Shown here piece after piece: positions 8,763 to 17,039 of a DNA stretch of 64,000 bases (position 1 is the stretch's first letter; every line of letters starts with the position of its first letter). The stretch is taken from assembly GCF_025961225.1 (NCBI RefSeq), contig NZ_JAOQNG010000001.1, positions 1,525,001 through 1,589,000 on the forward strand. The letters run 5' to 3'. The notes beneath the pieces are model-generated. The model was not told the origin of the DNA. It saw nothing but the letters and a program-made list of their open reading frames with translations, and ran no database searches. The translations under genes and the position numbers were made by a program. Source of the stretch: Azospirillum canadense (GTDB taxonomy: Bacteria; Pseudomonadota; Alphaproteobacteria; Azospirillales; Azospirillaceae).

Positions 8763-11174
8763 ATGCTCCCACTTCTCGTGGTCTTGATATCGGTGGCCTG
8801 TTCAGCCGCCCTGGCACAGGACGTCGTTGCCGATCCCCAGAACTCAACGGGTGTATCGGCGATCCTTTTTGGATTTTTGGTTGTCGTCGGCGCTTTGGTC
8901 TTTGGAGTGTTCTGGCAATTTCTGCGTGCGCAGCGCCGTGCCCACGCCATGGGCCGCCGCATGGCGGCGGTGCTGCGCAGCACCACGGACGCGATCATCG
9001 AATTCGACCGCGGCTGGCGGGTGACCTTCGTCAACGAACGGGCCAAGGCGTTGCAGACGAAGGGCGGACCCGCTCTGCTCGGCCGCAGCGTCCATGAGAT
9101 GCTGCCGGAAACCATCGGCACCCCGGTCTGGGAAGCCGCACAGCGGGTGATGGACGGCGGGGAGCCGGCGGAGTTCGAGTTCTTCAGCCCGCGCAGCGGG
9201 CGCTGGTACTTCGTGCGGCTGTTCCCGACCGACGGCGGCGTCGCGTCCTATCTGCAGGACATCACCGAACGGCATCGGATGGAGGAGCGGCTCCGGCGCA
9301 GCGAGGAACACCTGACGATGGCGCTCAGCGCCGCGCGGGCCGGCACCTTCGAAACCGACCTGGGCACCGGACAGGCGCGGTGGTCGGACGAGACGTTCCG
9401 CATCATGGGGCTGGATCCGGAGCGGGACGAGCCGGGACTGGACAGCTGGCTGAAACTCGTCCACCCCGCCCACCAGAGCGACGGCTTCCTCGCCAAGCGG
9501 GAGGAGATCGTCAAAGGGCTGCACCCGCGGTTCGAGGTCGAGTACAGCATCGTCCGTCCCGACGGCGCGGTGCGCTGGCTGTCGGCCTGGGGGCGTGTCC
9601 TGTTCCGGCCGGACGGAAGCCCGGAACGCATGGTTGGCCTGACCGTGGACGTCACCGACCAAAGGCAGACCGAAAACGCCCTGCGGGCCAGCGAGGAGCG
9701 CTTCCGCGCGCTGGTCGACAACGCGCCGCAGATCATGTGGATCAACCGCCCGGAAGGCACGGTGGAGTCGATCAACGCGGCTTGGCGGCGGTACGGCGGT
9801 GTCGAGGTGACCGAGGAGAACCGGTGGGAGATCATTCATCCCGACGACCGCGACCGGGTGCGGAGCCTCGCCGAGGCGGCCGTCGCCGCGGGCGCGCCCT
9901 ACGAGTCCGACTACCGGTTGCGCCGCGCGGACGGCGTGTACCGGTGGCATGTCGGCCGGGTGAATCCCATGCGGCAGAACGGCGTTCTGGTCGCCTGGAT
10001 CGGCACGGCGGTCGATGTCCACGCCGCCCGCGAAGCCCAGGCGGAGGCGGAGCAGGCCAACCGCGCCAAGAGCCGGTTCCTGGCGGCGGCCAGCCATGAC
10101 CTGCGCCAGCCCATGCAGTCGCTGTTCCTGTTCACGGAGGTCGTCCGCGGCCATGTCGCCACCCACGAGGGGCGGAACGCCCTGACCATGCTGGAGCGCG
10201 GGCTGGACACGCTGAAGAGCCTGCTGGACAGCCTGCTCGACGTCTCCCGCCTCGACGCCGGGGTGATCAAGGCGGAGGTGGCGGAGGTGGCCCTTGGGCC
10301 GCTGCTGGAGGAGGTCGCGGCGTCCTACGCGCCCATCGCGCTGAGCAAAGGCCTGTCCTTCACCGTGGACGCCGCCTGTTCGACCGCCATCGCCAGCGAC
10401 CGGACCCTGTTGGCGCGCATGCTGCGCAACCTCGTCGAGAACGCGGTCCGCTACACCGACGACGGCTTCGTCCGGCTGCGCTGCCGCGCCGATGCCAAGA
10501 CGAAGCGCCTGCACATCACGGTGGAGGACAGCGGCGTCGGCATCCCGAAGGAGCATCTGGACCGCATCTTCGAGGAGTTCCACCAGGTCGGCAATCCGGA
10601 GCGCGACCGCGCCCAGGGCCTGGGACTTGGCCTCGCCATCGTAGAACGCCTGTCGGCCCTGCTCGACCACCCGGTCGAGGTGCGGTCGGAAGTGGGCAAG
10701 GGCTCCGCCTTCACCATCGCCGTGCCGCTGGCCACCGGGACGTCGGTGCCCAGCGCGCCGGTCGGCACCGCCCTGGAGCGCAGCGGTCGGGACCGGCTGG
10801 CCGTGCTGGTCGACGACGACGCCATCGTGCTGCTCGGCCTGCGGGCCATGCTCCAGGACTGGGATTACGAGGTGCTGATCGCCGGCTCCACGGACCAGGC
10901 CCTGGAACGACTGAAGGAAGCCGGACGCTCGCCCGACATCGTCGTCGCCGACTACCGCCTGCGCGACGGCCGCGTCGGCACCGAGGCGATCCTGCGAATT
11001 CGCGAACTGGTGGGCGCCCAAGTCCCCGGCGTGATCCTCACGGGCGAGACCGGGGCGGAGTGCCACCGGGACGCCCAGGCACACGGGCTTGGCCTGCTGC
11101 ACAAGCCCGTCACCCCCCGCCAGCTGCACGGCATGCTGGAGGAGCATCTCCGGCTCGTCCGCTGCGTCACTTGA
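8763..11174 (+). CDS. PAS-domain hybrid sensor histidine kinase
   Basis: A membrane-anchored hybrid kinase of about 803 residues. It begins with a signal-like segment (MLPLLVVLISVACSAALAQ) and a membrane helix, followed by three PAS-type sensor domains (DITERHRMEERL and VTDQRQTENAL are the usual PAS-to-PAS linkers). The dimerisation domain has phospho-acceptor His445 in SHDLRQPMQSL, then HATPase (NLVENAVRYTDDG, GLGLGLAIVE), then a C-terminal receiver with Asp730 in VVADYRLRDG and Lys in LLHKPVTP. No DNA-binding partner lies next to it. A GTG at 8697 would add 22 residues; the ATG at 8763 gives a proper signal sequence. The signal it senses is unknown. Confidence 0.9.
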   Translation: MLPLLVVLISVACSAALAQDVVADPQNSTGVSAILFGFLVVVGALVFGVFWQFLRAQRRAHAMGRRMAAVLRSTTDAIIEFDRGWRVTFVNERAKALQTKGGPALLGRSVHEMLPETIGTPVWEAAQRVMDGGEPAEFEFFSPRSGRWYFVRLFPTDGGVASYLQDITERHRMEERLRRSEEHLTMALSAARAGTFETDLGTGQARWSDETFRIMGLDPERDEPGLDSWLKLVHPAHQSDGFLAKREEIVKGLHPRFEVEYSIVRPDGAVRWLSAWGRVLFRPDGSPERMVGLTVDVTDQRQTENALRASEERFRALVDNAPQIMWINRPEGTVESINAAWRRYGGVEVTEENRWEIIHPDDRDRVRSLAEAAVAAGAPYESDYRLRRADGVYRWHVGRVNPMRQNGVLVAWIGTAVDVHAAREAQAEAEQANRAKSRFLAAASHDLRQPMQSLFLFTEVVRGHVATHEGRNALTMLERGLDTLKSLLDSLLDVSRLDAGVIKAEVAEVALGPLLEEVAASYAPIALSKGLSFTVDAACSTAIASDRTLLARMLRNLVENAVRYTDDGFVRLRCRADAKTKRLHITVEDSGVGIPKEHLDRIFEEFHQVGNPERDRAQGLGLGLAIVERLSALLDHPVEVRSEVGKGSAFTIAVPLATGTSVPSAPVGTALERSGRDRLAVLVDDDAIVLLGLRAMLQDWDYEVLIAGSTDQALERLKEAGRSPDIVVADYRLRDGRVGTEAILRIRELVGAQVPGVILTGETGAECHRDAQAHGLGLLHKPVTPRQLHGMLEEHLRLVRCVT

Positions 11175-11263
11175 GCGCGGCCGCAACGACTCGCAATCCC
11201 TGACCGAAAGGCGTATGTATGCTGCACTGCGGCATGACGCTCGTGCGCCCCCGTGCCGCCCGG

Positions 11264-11300
11264 TCATTCAGGCCCGTTCATTCAGGCCTGATCATTCAGG
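11264..11300 (+). repeat. Three direct repeats TCATTCAGG at 14-base period
   Basis: TCATTCAGG begins at 11264, 11278 and 11292; the first two copies extend to TCATTCAGGCC. The array ends ten bases before the start of the small membrane protein gene. It could be a regulator site array or a slipped duplication. Confidence 0.6.
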
Positions 11301-11309
11301 GATTTGAGC

Positions 11310-11516
11310 ATGGTTGCCATCGTCGCGCTGTCGCTGTTGCTGTCTGGCTTCGGCCTCGTCGTCGTCCGGATCCTGTCCGCGGAGTTCGCGACCGCCGGGC
11401 AGCCGGTGCGCAATCCCTGGGCGGCCAGCCATCTGCGCCGCGTGCGCAAGGCCCGTAAGACGGAGGAGGAGATCGCCAATGGTCCTTCCTGGGCCTCCTT
11501 CCCGCGCGCGTTCTGA
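11310..11516 (+). CDS. Small single-helix membrane protein, unknown function
   Basis: A 68-residue frame with one N-terminal hydrophobic helix (VAIVALSLLLSGFGLVVVRI) and a basic, hydrophilic tail rich in Arg and Lys (HLRRVRKARKTEEE). This is the look of a small bitopic inner-membrane protein with its tail in the cytoplasm. The ATG at 11310 follows AGGGATTTGAGC; a TTG at 11304 is possible. I do not recognise the family. It lies between a hybrid kinase gene on the same strand and the convergent oxlT copy. The chance that it is a real gene is moderate. Confidence 0.5.
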   Translation: MVAIVALSLLLSGFGLVVVRILSAEFATAGQPVRNPWAASHLRRVRKARKTEEEIANGPSWASFPRAF

Positions 11517-11571
11517 ACCAGCGCGTTTCCAATACTCCACAGCCGAATTGATGTGGCGGCAGACAGCCGGA

Positions 11572-11604
11572 AGCCCTTCTCCCCACAAGGGGAGAGGGGC
11601 TTTC
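11572..11604. repeat. CCCTCTCCCC-family palindrome
   Basis: AGCCCTTCTCCCC and GGGGAGAGGGGCT form an inverted repeat around CACAA, in the gap between two convergent genes. Same family as the element at 636-745. Confidence 0.6.
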
Positions 11605-11660
11605 CAGTACTTCGCCAGCACTTTCAAGAAGCTTGGCAGGCAGGCGAGTGTTGGTCCGGG

Positions 11661-11698
11661 CATAAAGGAACCGGGCCGGGAGATATCCCCCGGCCCGG
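11661..11698 (-). terminator. Terminator of the first oxlT copy
   Basis: CCGGGCCGGG (11671-11680) pairs with CCCGGCCCGG (11689-11698). Read on the minus strand the stem is followed by TTCCTTTATG. It sits 39 bases past the oxlT1 stop codon. Confidence 0.7.
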
Positions 11699-11737
11699 CC
11701 CTTGTTGTTCGGGTGCTGTGTGCTGTTCGGCTAAGCC

Positions 11738-13039
11738 TTACTGGGCAGGCTCGGCGGCGAGCTTCGACGACTGGGTGGTCGAGGACATCTGCTTGGCCCG
11801 CAGCGGCTTCAGGACGAAGAGGGCCAGGAGAGCGGCGATGCCGTTGACCGCGGCGGCGAAGAAGAACACCGACTGCCAGCTGCCGGTCGAGGCGACCATG
11901 ATGTTGGCGAACGGAACGACCAGCGACGCGGTGCCCTTGGCGGTGTACAGCAGGCCGGCGTTGGTGGTGGCGTACTTCGAACCGAAGCTGTCGCCGCAGC
12001 AGGCCGGGAACAGGCTGTAGATTTCACCCCAGGCGAAGAACACCAGACCGGTCAGGATCACGAAGGCGACCGGGTTGTGGCCCCACTGGTTCAGCGCGAG
12101 GATGCCGAAGCACTCCAGGGCGAAGGCGACGAACATCGTGTTCTCGCGGCCGATGTTATCCGACACCCAGCCGAAGAAGGGACGGGTGACGCCGTTCAGC
12201 ACGCGGTCGATCGACAGGGCGAAGGTCAGCGCCGGCAGGGTCAGGCCCATGATGCTGACGGGCACGCCGTCGAGCTGGAAGTCCTTGGCGATCGGGCCGA
12301 GCTGGGCGGTCGCCATCAGGCCGCCGGCCGCAACCATCACGAACATCAGGTACATGACCCAGAAGACCGGGGTCTTCATCATCTGCACCGGGGTGTAGCT
12401 CTCGCGGGACTGGGCGACGCCGGACTTCAGGACCGACGGGACCTGGCCGGCCTTCGGCTCCGCCAGGAACCAGGCGAGGAGGAAGACGACCAGGCCCTGG
12501 CCGATGCCGAAGGTCAGGAAGGTCGCTTCAAAGCCGGACGACTTGATCATGTTGGCGATCGGAACGACCGTCAGGGCCGAGCCGGCGCCGAAACCGGCGG
12601 CGGTGAGGCCGGCGGCCAGGCCGCGGCGGTCCGGGAACCACTTCAGGGCGTTGCCGACGCAGGTGCCGTAGACGCCGCCGGCGCCGATGCCGCCGATGGC
12701 AGCACCCAGGTACAGCATGGCCAGCGAGTCCGCCACGGAGTTGATCGCCCAGGCGAGGCCACAGAGGATGCCGCCGATCAGGACGACGATGCGGGGACCG
12801 AACTTGTCGACGAACCAGCCCTCGACCGGGACCAGCCACGTCTCCATGACGACGAAGATCGTGAAGGCAACCTGGATGCCGGCGCGGCCCCAATGGTACT
12901 TTTCATCGATCGGGTTGACGAACAGCGTCCAACCATATTGCAGGTTCGCGATCATCGACATGCAGATCACGCCGATGACCAGCTGGAACCAGCGGCCGCC
13001 GAGAGGACCCTTCTGACCCTCGGTTAGCGCTTGGTGCAT
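11738..13039 (-). CDS. oxlT: Oxalate/formate antiporter (OFA-family MFS), copy 1
   Basis: A 433-residue major facilitator of the oxalate:formate antiporter family with about 12 membrane helices. Typical segments are IGVICMSMIANLQYGWTLFV in helix 1, GGIGAGGVYGTCVGNALKWF around helix 4, and FFAWGEIYSLFPACCGD in helix 10. OxlT exchanges oxalate for formate across the inner membrane, which fits the oxc, frc and formate dehydrogenase genes nearby. The start ATG at 13039 is preceded on its strand by GAGGAGAG. A second close paralogue lies at 38080-39390. An operator-like palindrome at 13218 lies upstream. Family is sure; exact substrates rest on context. Confidence 0.92.
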   Translation of the reverse strand: MHQALTEGQKGPLGGRWFQLVIGVICMSMIANLQYGWTLFVNPIDEKYHWGRAGIQVAFTIFVVMETWLVPVEGWFVDKFGPRIVVLIGGILCGLAWAINSVADSLAMLYLGAAIGGIGAGGVYGTCVGNALKWFPDRRGLAAGLTAAGFGAGSALTVVPIANMIKSSGFEATFLTFGIGQGLVVFLLAWFLAEPKAGQVPSVLKSGVAQSRESYTPVQMMKTPVFWVMYLMFVMVAAGGLMATAQLGPIAKDFQLDGVPVSIMGLTLPALTFALSIDRVLNGVTRPFFGWVSDNIGRENTMFVAFALECFGILALNQWGHNPVAFVILTGLVFFAWGEIYSLFPACCGDSFGSKYATTNAGLLYTAKGTASLVVPFANIMVASTGSWQSVFFFAAAVNGIAALLALFVLKPLRAKQMSSTTQSSKLAAEPAQ

Positions 13040-13217
13040 TTCTCTCCTCCTCGAAGCGATCTCTTTTGCGTGAGTCGGGCGTTTGTTTTTTGATTTTTGT
13101 TTTGGGAGGTCGGCGTTCGAGCAGATGCCGCTCCGTTGCCAGGGCTTGCCGGGGATTAAGCTACACCGACTTTCCGGCGGAGGTTCCTCGGGATACCGTC
13201 GATTGGCATTAAAGATA

Positions 13218-13227
13218 TGGTATGCCA
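13218..13227. promoter_or_regulatory. GntR-type operator, TGGTATGCCA
   Basis: Nine of ten bases match the window-wide consensus TGGTATACCA, in the context ATATGGTATGCCAGAT. It lies 180 bases upstream of the oxlT1 start. Confidence 0.65.
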
Positions 13228-13421
13228 GATACGATCAGCAGTGCAAGCATTTTTGTACGCGCAACAAACTATCGGCCCGCCATGCTGTTAAGTGGGGCTG
13301 CGGACCGTTGGGCGCAAAAGGGGTAGAGCGTTTGTCGGGTCCTATCCGTCGTGAGGCGCGCGGCCGGATCGGTCGCGCTCCGACAGTCTCGGCGGCTTGC
13401 AATCCTGGTCTTCCTGGAATT

Positions 13422-13431
13422 CGGTATACCT
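13422..13431. promoter_or_regulatory. GntR-type operator, CGGTATACCT
   Basis: Core GGTATACC is perfect, in the context TTCGGTATACCTAT. It lies 104 bases before the deacetylase start. Confidence 0.6.
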
Positions 13432-13534
13432 ATTAAGAGCAACGCGCCCGGCAGGTTCGCGTCCGCGCCCCTTCGGCAGCGGGGCCGGCACCATCCGAAC
13501 CCTGCCATGTGGAAACATCCAAGAGGGGGGAGCC

Positions 13535-14464
13535 ATGGGCACCACGATCATCACGCATCCCGACTTCCTGCAGCACGACACCGGCCCCGGCCATCCGGAA
13601 CGTCCGGAGCGAATCGCAACGGTGTGGCAGGTGCTCGACCGCGACGAATTCCGCGACCTTCCGCGCCGCACCGCGCCGGAGGCCACAGTGGAGCAACTCC
13701 GCTGGGTGCATGAGCCGGCCTATGTGGAGGCGGTGCTCGACGCTGTGCCGGAGGCCGGCTATGCGCGGCTCGACGCCGACACGCTGCTGTCACCGAAATC
13801 GCGCTCCGCCATCCTGCGCGCCGCGGGCGCGGTGTGCGAGGCGGTGGACGCCGTGATGGGCGGGCAGGCGACCAACGCCTTCTGCGCCGTGCGCCCCTGC
13901 GGCCACCACGCCGAACCGGCGCGCGCCATGGGCTTCTGCGTCTTCAACAACATCGCCGTGGGGGCGGAGCACGCGCGCAAGCGCCATGGGGTGGAGCGCG
14001 TCGCCGTCGTGGATTTCGATGTCCACCACGGAAACGGAACACAGGCCATGTTCTGGGACGAGCCGAACCTGTTCTTCGCCTCCACCCACCAATCGCCGCT
14101 CTACCCCGGCACGGGGAGGATGAGCGAGACCGGCGCGTCGGGCAACATCGTCAACGCACCGCTGCCGCCCCATTCCGGCACGGTGGAATTCCGCCAAACC
14201 ATGGAGCGCACTGTGCTTCCGGCGCTGGAGTCGTTCAAGCCGGACCTTCTGATGATCTCCGCAGGATTCGACGCGCACGCCCGCGATCCGCTGGCGCAGC
14301 TGAACTTCACCGACGCTGACTTCGAATGGGCGACGCGCAAGCTGGTCGACGCCGCCGACCGCTTGTGCGGCGGGCGGGTCGTGTCGGTGCTGGAAGGAGG
14401 CTACGACATGGTCGGTCTGGCAGGCGGTTTGGCCGCCCATCTGCGCGCCCTGATGCGGGCCTGA
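13535..14464 (+). CDS. Histone deacetylase-family protein (class II / AcuC-like)
   Basis: A 309-residue zinc-dependent deacylase of the arginase-like HDAC fold. Zinc ligands are Asp162 and His164 in DFDVHHGNGTQ and Asp246 in SAGFDAH. The charge-relay pair is His124-His125 in PCGHHAEP, and the transition-state tyrosine is Tyr290 in EGGYDM. Bacterial members remove acetyl groups from protein lysines, polyamines or small amides. ATG 13535 follows AGAGGGGGGA. Directly downstream come a GNAT acetyltransferase and, beyond panE, a CBS-domain protein, a trio like AcuC, AcuA and AcuB that control acetyl-CoA synthetase in Bacillus. The target here is unknown. Confidence 0.9.
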   Translation: MGTTIITHPDFLQHDTGPGHPERPERIATVWQVLDRDEFRDLPRRTAPEATVEQLRWVHEPAYVEAVLDAVPEAGYARLDADTLLSPKSRSAILRAAGAVCEAVDAVMGGQATNAFCAVRPCGHHAEPARAMGFCVFNNIAVGAEHARKRHGVERVAVVDFDVHHGNGTQAMFWDEPNLFFASTHQSPLYPGTGRMSETGASGNIVNAPLPPHSGTVEFRQTMERTVLPALESFKPDLLMISAGFDAHARDPLAQLNFTDADFEWATRKLVDAADRLCGGRVVSVLEGGYDMVGLAGGLAAHLRALMRA

Positions 14465-14540
14465 CGCCCCTCACGTTCAGGCCCAAACTGTTGCCGAAGG
14501 GAAATGTCCACACGCGCTGTTGCTCTGCTCGCGGATAATC

Positions 14541-14550
14541 TGGTATACCA
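14541..14550. promoter_or_regulatory. GntR-type operator, TGGTATACCA
   Basis: Perfect ten-base palindrome in the context ATCTGGTATACCAAAT. It lies 92 bases upstream of the GNAT gene start, so it probably controls a separate promoter. Confidence 0.75.
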
Positions 14551-14641
14551 AATACCAGCGACGGCGATCCGCGATGATCCCGCGCCATCCCAAATCCCAA
14601 AGACCGAACGACTCAACGATAGAGATAGGGAGTTGCGCATC

Positions 14642-15082
14642 ATGGAGCAGCAGACGGTGGACATCACCCTGGCCAAGGACGATGCCGAGATCGCGGAGAG
14701 CTATTTCGTCATGAAGGAGCTTCGCACCCACATGACGGACGCCGACGCCTATCGCGCGCAAATCCGGCGCCAGATGGACGACGGCTACAACCTCGCCCTG
14801 CTGCGCTTCAACGGCGAGGTCGCCGGCTGCGGCGGCTTCCGCGTGCACGAGACGCTGTCGCGCGGGCGCTATATGTATGTTGAGGACCTGGTCACCTCGC
14901 CGAAGCACCGTTCCTACGGCCTTGGCGACCAGCTGTTCGATTGGCTCGCAGCCCAGGCCCGTGAGCGCGGCTGCGCCCAGATGGAGATCATCTCCGGGGT
15001 CCATCGCGGCGACGCGCACCGCTTCTACCACCGCAAGCGCATGACCATTAAGTCGTTCCAGCTCGTCCTGCCGCTTACCTAA
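14642..15082 (+). CDS. GNAT-family N-acetyltransferase
   Basis: A 146-residue acetyltransferase. The GNAT core is visible as GEVAGCGGFRV (strand), YVEDLVTSPKHRSYGLGDQL (strand 4 and the acetyl-CoA loop, here a variant of the R/QxxGxG/A motif) and a terminal GDAHRFYHR helix. It transfers acetyl from acetyl-CoA to an amine; the acceptor cannot be told. The ATG at 14642 follows GATAGGGAG; the frame opens 46 codons earlier but that stretch contains the operator. Placed next to an HDAC-type deacetylase and under its own operator, it may form the opposing half of a reversible acetylation switch. Confidence 0.85.
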   Translation: MEQQTVDITLAKDDAEIAESYFVMKELRTHMTDADAYRAQIRRQMDDGYNLALLRFNGEVAGCGGFRVHETLSRGRYMYVEDLVTSPKHRSYGLGDQLFDWLAAQARERGCAQMEIISGVHRGDAHRFYHRKRMTIKSFQLVLPLT

Positions 15083-15228
15083 TCCACCTACGCGAGCGGA
15101 CGGCGAACCGGGTGTCCGACCTCCGGGTGTCCGGTTTTTAAGTGTGCGTTTCCCCACAATCCGCACCCAAATCCGGTGAGTTCCGCTCTCCTCCTGGGCG
15201 GCCATTTTGTGGATTGACATCTGGTATC

Positions 15229-15238
15229 TGGTATACCA
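15229..15238. promoter_or_regulatory. GntR-type operator, TGGTATACCA, beside a -35-like box
   Basis: Perfect palindrome, with an extra half-site (CTGGTATC) directly before it. TTGACA at 15214-15219, a consensus -35 element, lies ten bases upstream, so a protein bound here would cover the core promoter. The panE-like gene starts 93 bases downstream. Confidence 0.75.
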
Positions 15239-15330
15239 AACTCCGTATATGTTCGGTGTGCTGATTGATTGAGGGCGACGCAATAGCCGCGCGGAGGCGC
15301 GGCAAAATTAGGGGGGAGAGGTATCGGGTT

Positions 15331-16353
15331 ATGAAGATCTGCATCTTTGGATCCGGAGCCATCGGCGGGTACCTGGGGGTGCGCCTGCACCAGGCCGGCG
15401 CGGAAGTCAGCCTCGTGGCGCGTGGGGCCCACCTCGCGGCGATGCGCCAGAACGGCGTGAAGCTGATCGTCGGCGAGGAAGAGACGGTCGTTCACCCCCG
15501 CTGCACCGACAACGCGGCGGAGCTTGGTCCCCAGGACTACGTCATCATCGGCCTGAAAGCCCATTCGGTGCCGAGCGTGGTGCCGGCCATCCAGCCGCTG
15601 CTGGGCAAGGACACCGCCGTCGTCACCGCGGTCAACGGCATTCCCTACTGGTACTTCTACAAGAACGGCGGCGAGTTTGAAGGCCGCGTTCTGGACAGCG
15701 TCGATCCAAACGGCGCGCAGTGGAACGGCTTCGGGCCGGAACGCGCCATCGGCTGCGTCGTCTATCCCGCGACGGAGGTCGTGGAGCCCGGCGTTATCCA
15801 GCACATCTACGGCGACAAGTTCTCGCTGGGCGAGCCGGACGGCACGCAGTCGGCCCGCGTCAAGGCGCTGAGCGCCGCGATGGAGGCCGGCGGCCTGCGC
15901 GCCCCCGTACTCGACCGCATCCGCGACGAGATTTGGCTGAAGCTGTGGGGCAACCTCTGCTTCAACCCGATCAGCGCGCTGACCCACGCGACGCTGGACG
16001 TCATCTGCTCCGACCCGGAAACCCGCGCCGTCGCCAAGGCGATGATGCTGGAAGCGAAGGAGATCGGCGACCGGCTGGGCGTCCACTTCCGCGTGGACGT
16101 GGAACGGCGCATCAACGGCGCCGGCGCGGTCGGCGCGCACAAGACCTCCATGCTCCAGGACCTTGAACGCAGTCGCCCGATGGAAATCGACGCGCTGCTG
16201 TCCGTGGTCCAGGAAATGGGCCGCATGGTCGGCGTCGACACCCCGACCATCGACGTGGTCCTGGCGCTCGTCCGTCAGCGCGGCGAGGTCGCGGGCATTT
16301 ACAGCCGGCCCGGCGTGAAGGAAGCGGCGACACCCGCGGTCGCCGCCCAATAG
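15331..16353 (+). CDS. panE: PanE/ApbA-family reductase, probable oxalyl-CoA reductase
   Basis: A 340-residue NADPH-dependent reductase of the 2-dehydropantoate 2-reductase family. It has the N-terminal Rossmann motif FGSGAIGGYLG, the conserved LKAHSVP lysine region, AVNGIPYW, and the C-terminal helical domain with KLWGNLCFNPISALT. True ketopantoate reductases make pantothenate. In Methylobacterium extorquens a homologue, PanE2, reduces oxalyl-CoA to glyoxylate during growth on oxalate. The setting here (oxlT, oxc, frc, transhydrogenase, gcl, shared operator) favours that role. RBS GGGGGGAGAG precedes ATG 15331. Family is sure; the oxalyl-CoA role is an inference from context. Confidence 0.85.
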   Translation: MKICIFGSGAIGGYLGVRLHQAGAEVSLVARGAHLAAMRQNGVKLIVGEEETVVHPRCTDNAAELGPQDYVIIGLKAHSVPSVVPAIQPLLGKDTAVVTAVNGIPYWYFYKNGGEFEGRVLDSVDPNGAQWNGFGPERAIGCVVYPATEVVEPGVIQHIYGDKFSLGEPDGTQSARVKALSAAMEAGGLRAPVLDRIRDEIWLKLWGNLCFNPISALTHATLDVICSDPETRAVAKAMMLEAKEIGDRLGVHFRVDVERRINGAGAVGAHKTSMLQDLERSRPMEIDALLSVVQEMGRMVGVDTPTIDVVLALVRQRGEVAGIYSRPGVKEAATPAVAAQ

Positions 16354-16361
16354 GCGGAAAC

Positions 16362-16402
16362 GGTCCGGCCCCACAATCCAAAACGAGAATGGGGGCCGGA
16401 CC
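16362..16402 (+). terminator. Hairpin after the panE-like gene
   Basis: GGTCCGGCCCC pairs perfectly with GGGGCCGGACC across a 19-base loop. There is no T-tract, so it could stop or attenuate transcription or stabilise the upstream mRNA. Confidence 0.5.
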
Positions 16403-16426
16403 CCAAAGGTTCATTGGAGGAGCGTC

Positions 16427-16894
16427 ATGAGGGTTGAAGACATTCTCCGCCGCAAGGGGACGCGCATCGGCACCGTGCGGATCAACGAGACCATCGAGAC
16501 CGCGCTGCGCCTCCTGAAGGCGGAGAACACCGGCGCGCTGGTGGTCAAGGACGTCTGCCGGACCGAGGGCAACACCGTCGTCGGCGTCATTTCGGAGCGC
16601 GACATCGTCCGCGGCCTGACCGACCGTGGCCCGGTGGTGCTCACCCAGCCGGTCACCGCGCTGATGAGCCGCAACCCGGTCTGCTGCGGGCCGAAGGATT
16701 CGGTGCGCCGCGTGCTTCAGCTGATGGACGAGCACACGATCCGGCACGTCCCGGTGCTGGAAGGGGCGTCGCTCGTCGGCGTGGTCAGCGTGCGCGACAT
16801 CATCAAGGCGCAGCTCGAAGCGGCGCCGCGCGACGATGCAGACGAGGCGGAAGCCGCCGAAGGCTGGAGTTTTCCGGTCGCGGCGAACCAGTAA
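16427..16894 (+). CDS. Two-CBS-domain protein, copy 1 (AcuB-like)
   Basis: A 155-residue soluble protein made almost wholly of a CBS pair (about 1-60 and 75-132), with repeated motifs VVGVISERDIV and LVGVVSVRDII and the conserved segment ALVVKDVCRTEG. CBS pairs bind adenosine nucleotides or related ligands and regulate partner proteins. A close paralogue is encoded at 49613-50062. The start ATG is preceded by TTGGAGGAGCG. The gene lies after the PanE-like gene, in a run that also has deacetylase and acetyltransferase genes, which is why AcuB of Bacillus comes to mind. The ligand and partner are unknown. Confidence 0.88.
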   Translation: MRVEDILRRKGTRIGTVRINETIETALRLLKAENTGALVVKDVCRTEGNTVVGVISERDIVRGLTDRGPVVLTQPVTALMSRNPVCCGPKDSVRRVLQLMDEHTIRHVPVLEGASLVGVVSVRDIIKAQLEAAPRDDADEAEAAEGWSFPVAANQ

Positions 16895-17039
16895 CGGTGA
16901 GCCAGTAACGGCGAATGTGCGCCGCTCCTTTTGAAATTTTGAAGAACGACCGGCGGGCCGCCCGCCGAGGCCGCCCGCCTGACCGGCTGGAGCGCTGACG
17001 CCTCGCCCCGCCGTGAGCTTTGGGAGGCAACCAAGAATC

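Larger units (their letters stand above)
13040..13534. other. Divergent regulatory region between oxlT1 and the deacetylase gene
   Basis: About 495 bases without a gene. The region holds two operator-like palindromes (13218-13227 and 13422-13431) and a T-rich tract near 13081-13105. No convincing frame or RNA gene is visible. Confidence 0.6.

Noticed and set aside
16885..16912. Near-tandem duplication of CCAGTAACGG at the end of the first CBS gene
   Set aside because: Two copies 14 bases apart that span the stop codon look like a simple slippage event; no function is suggested.
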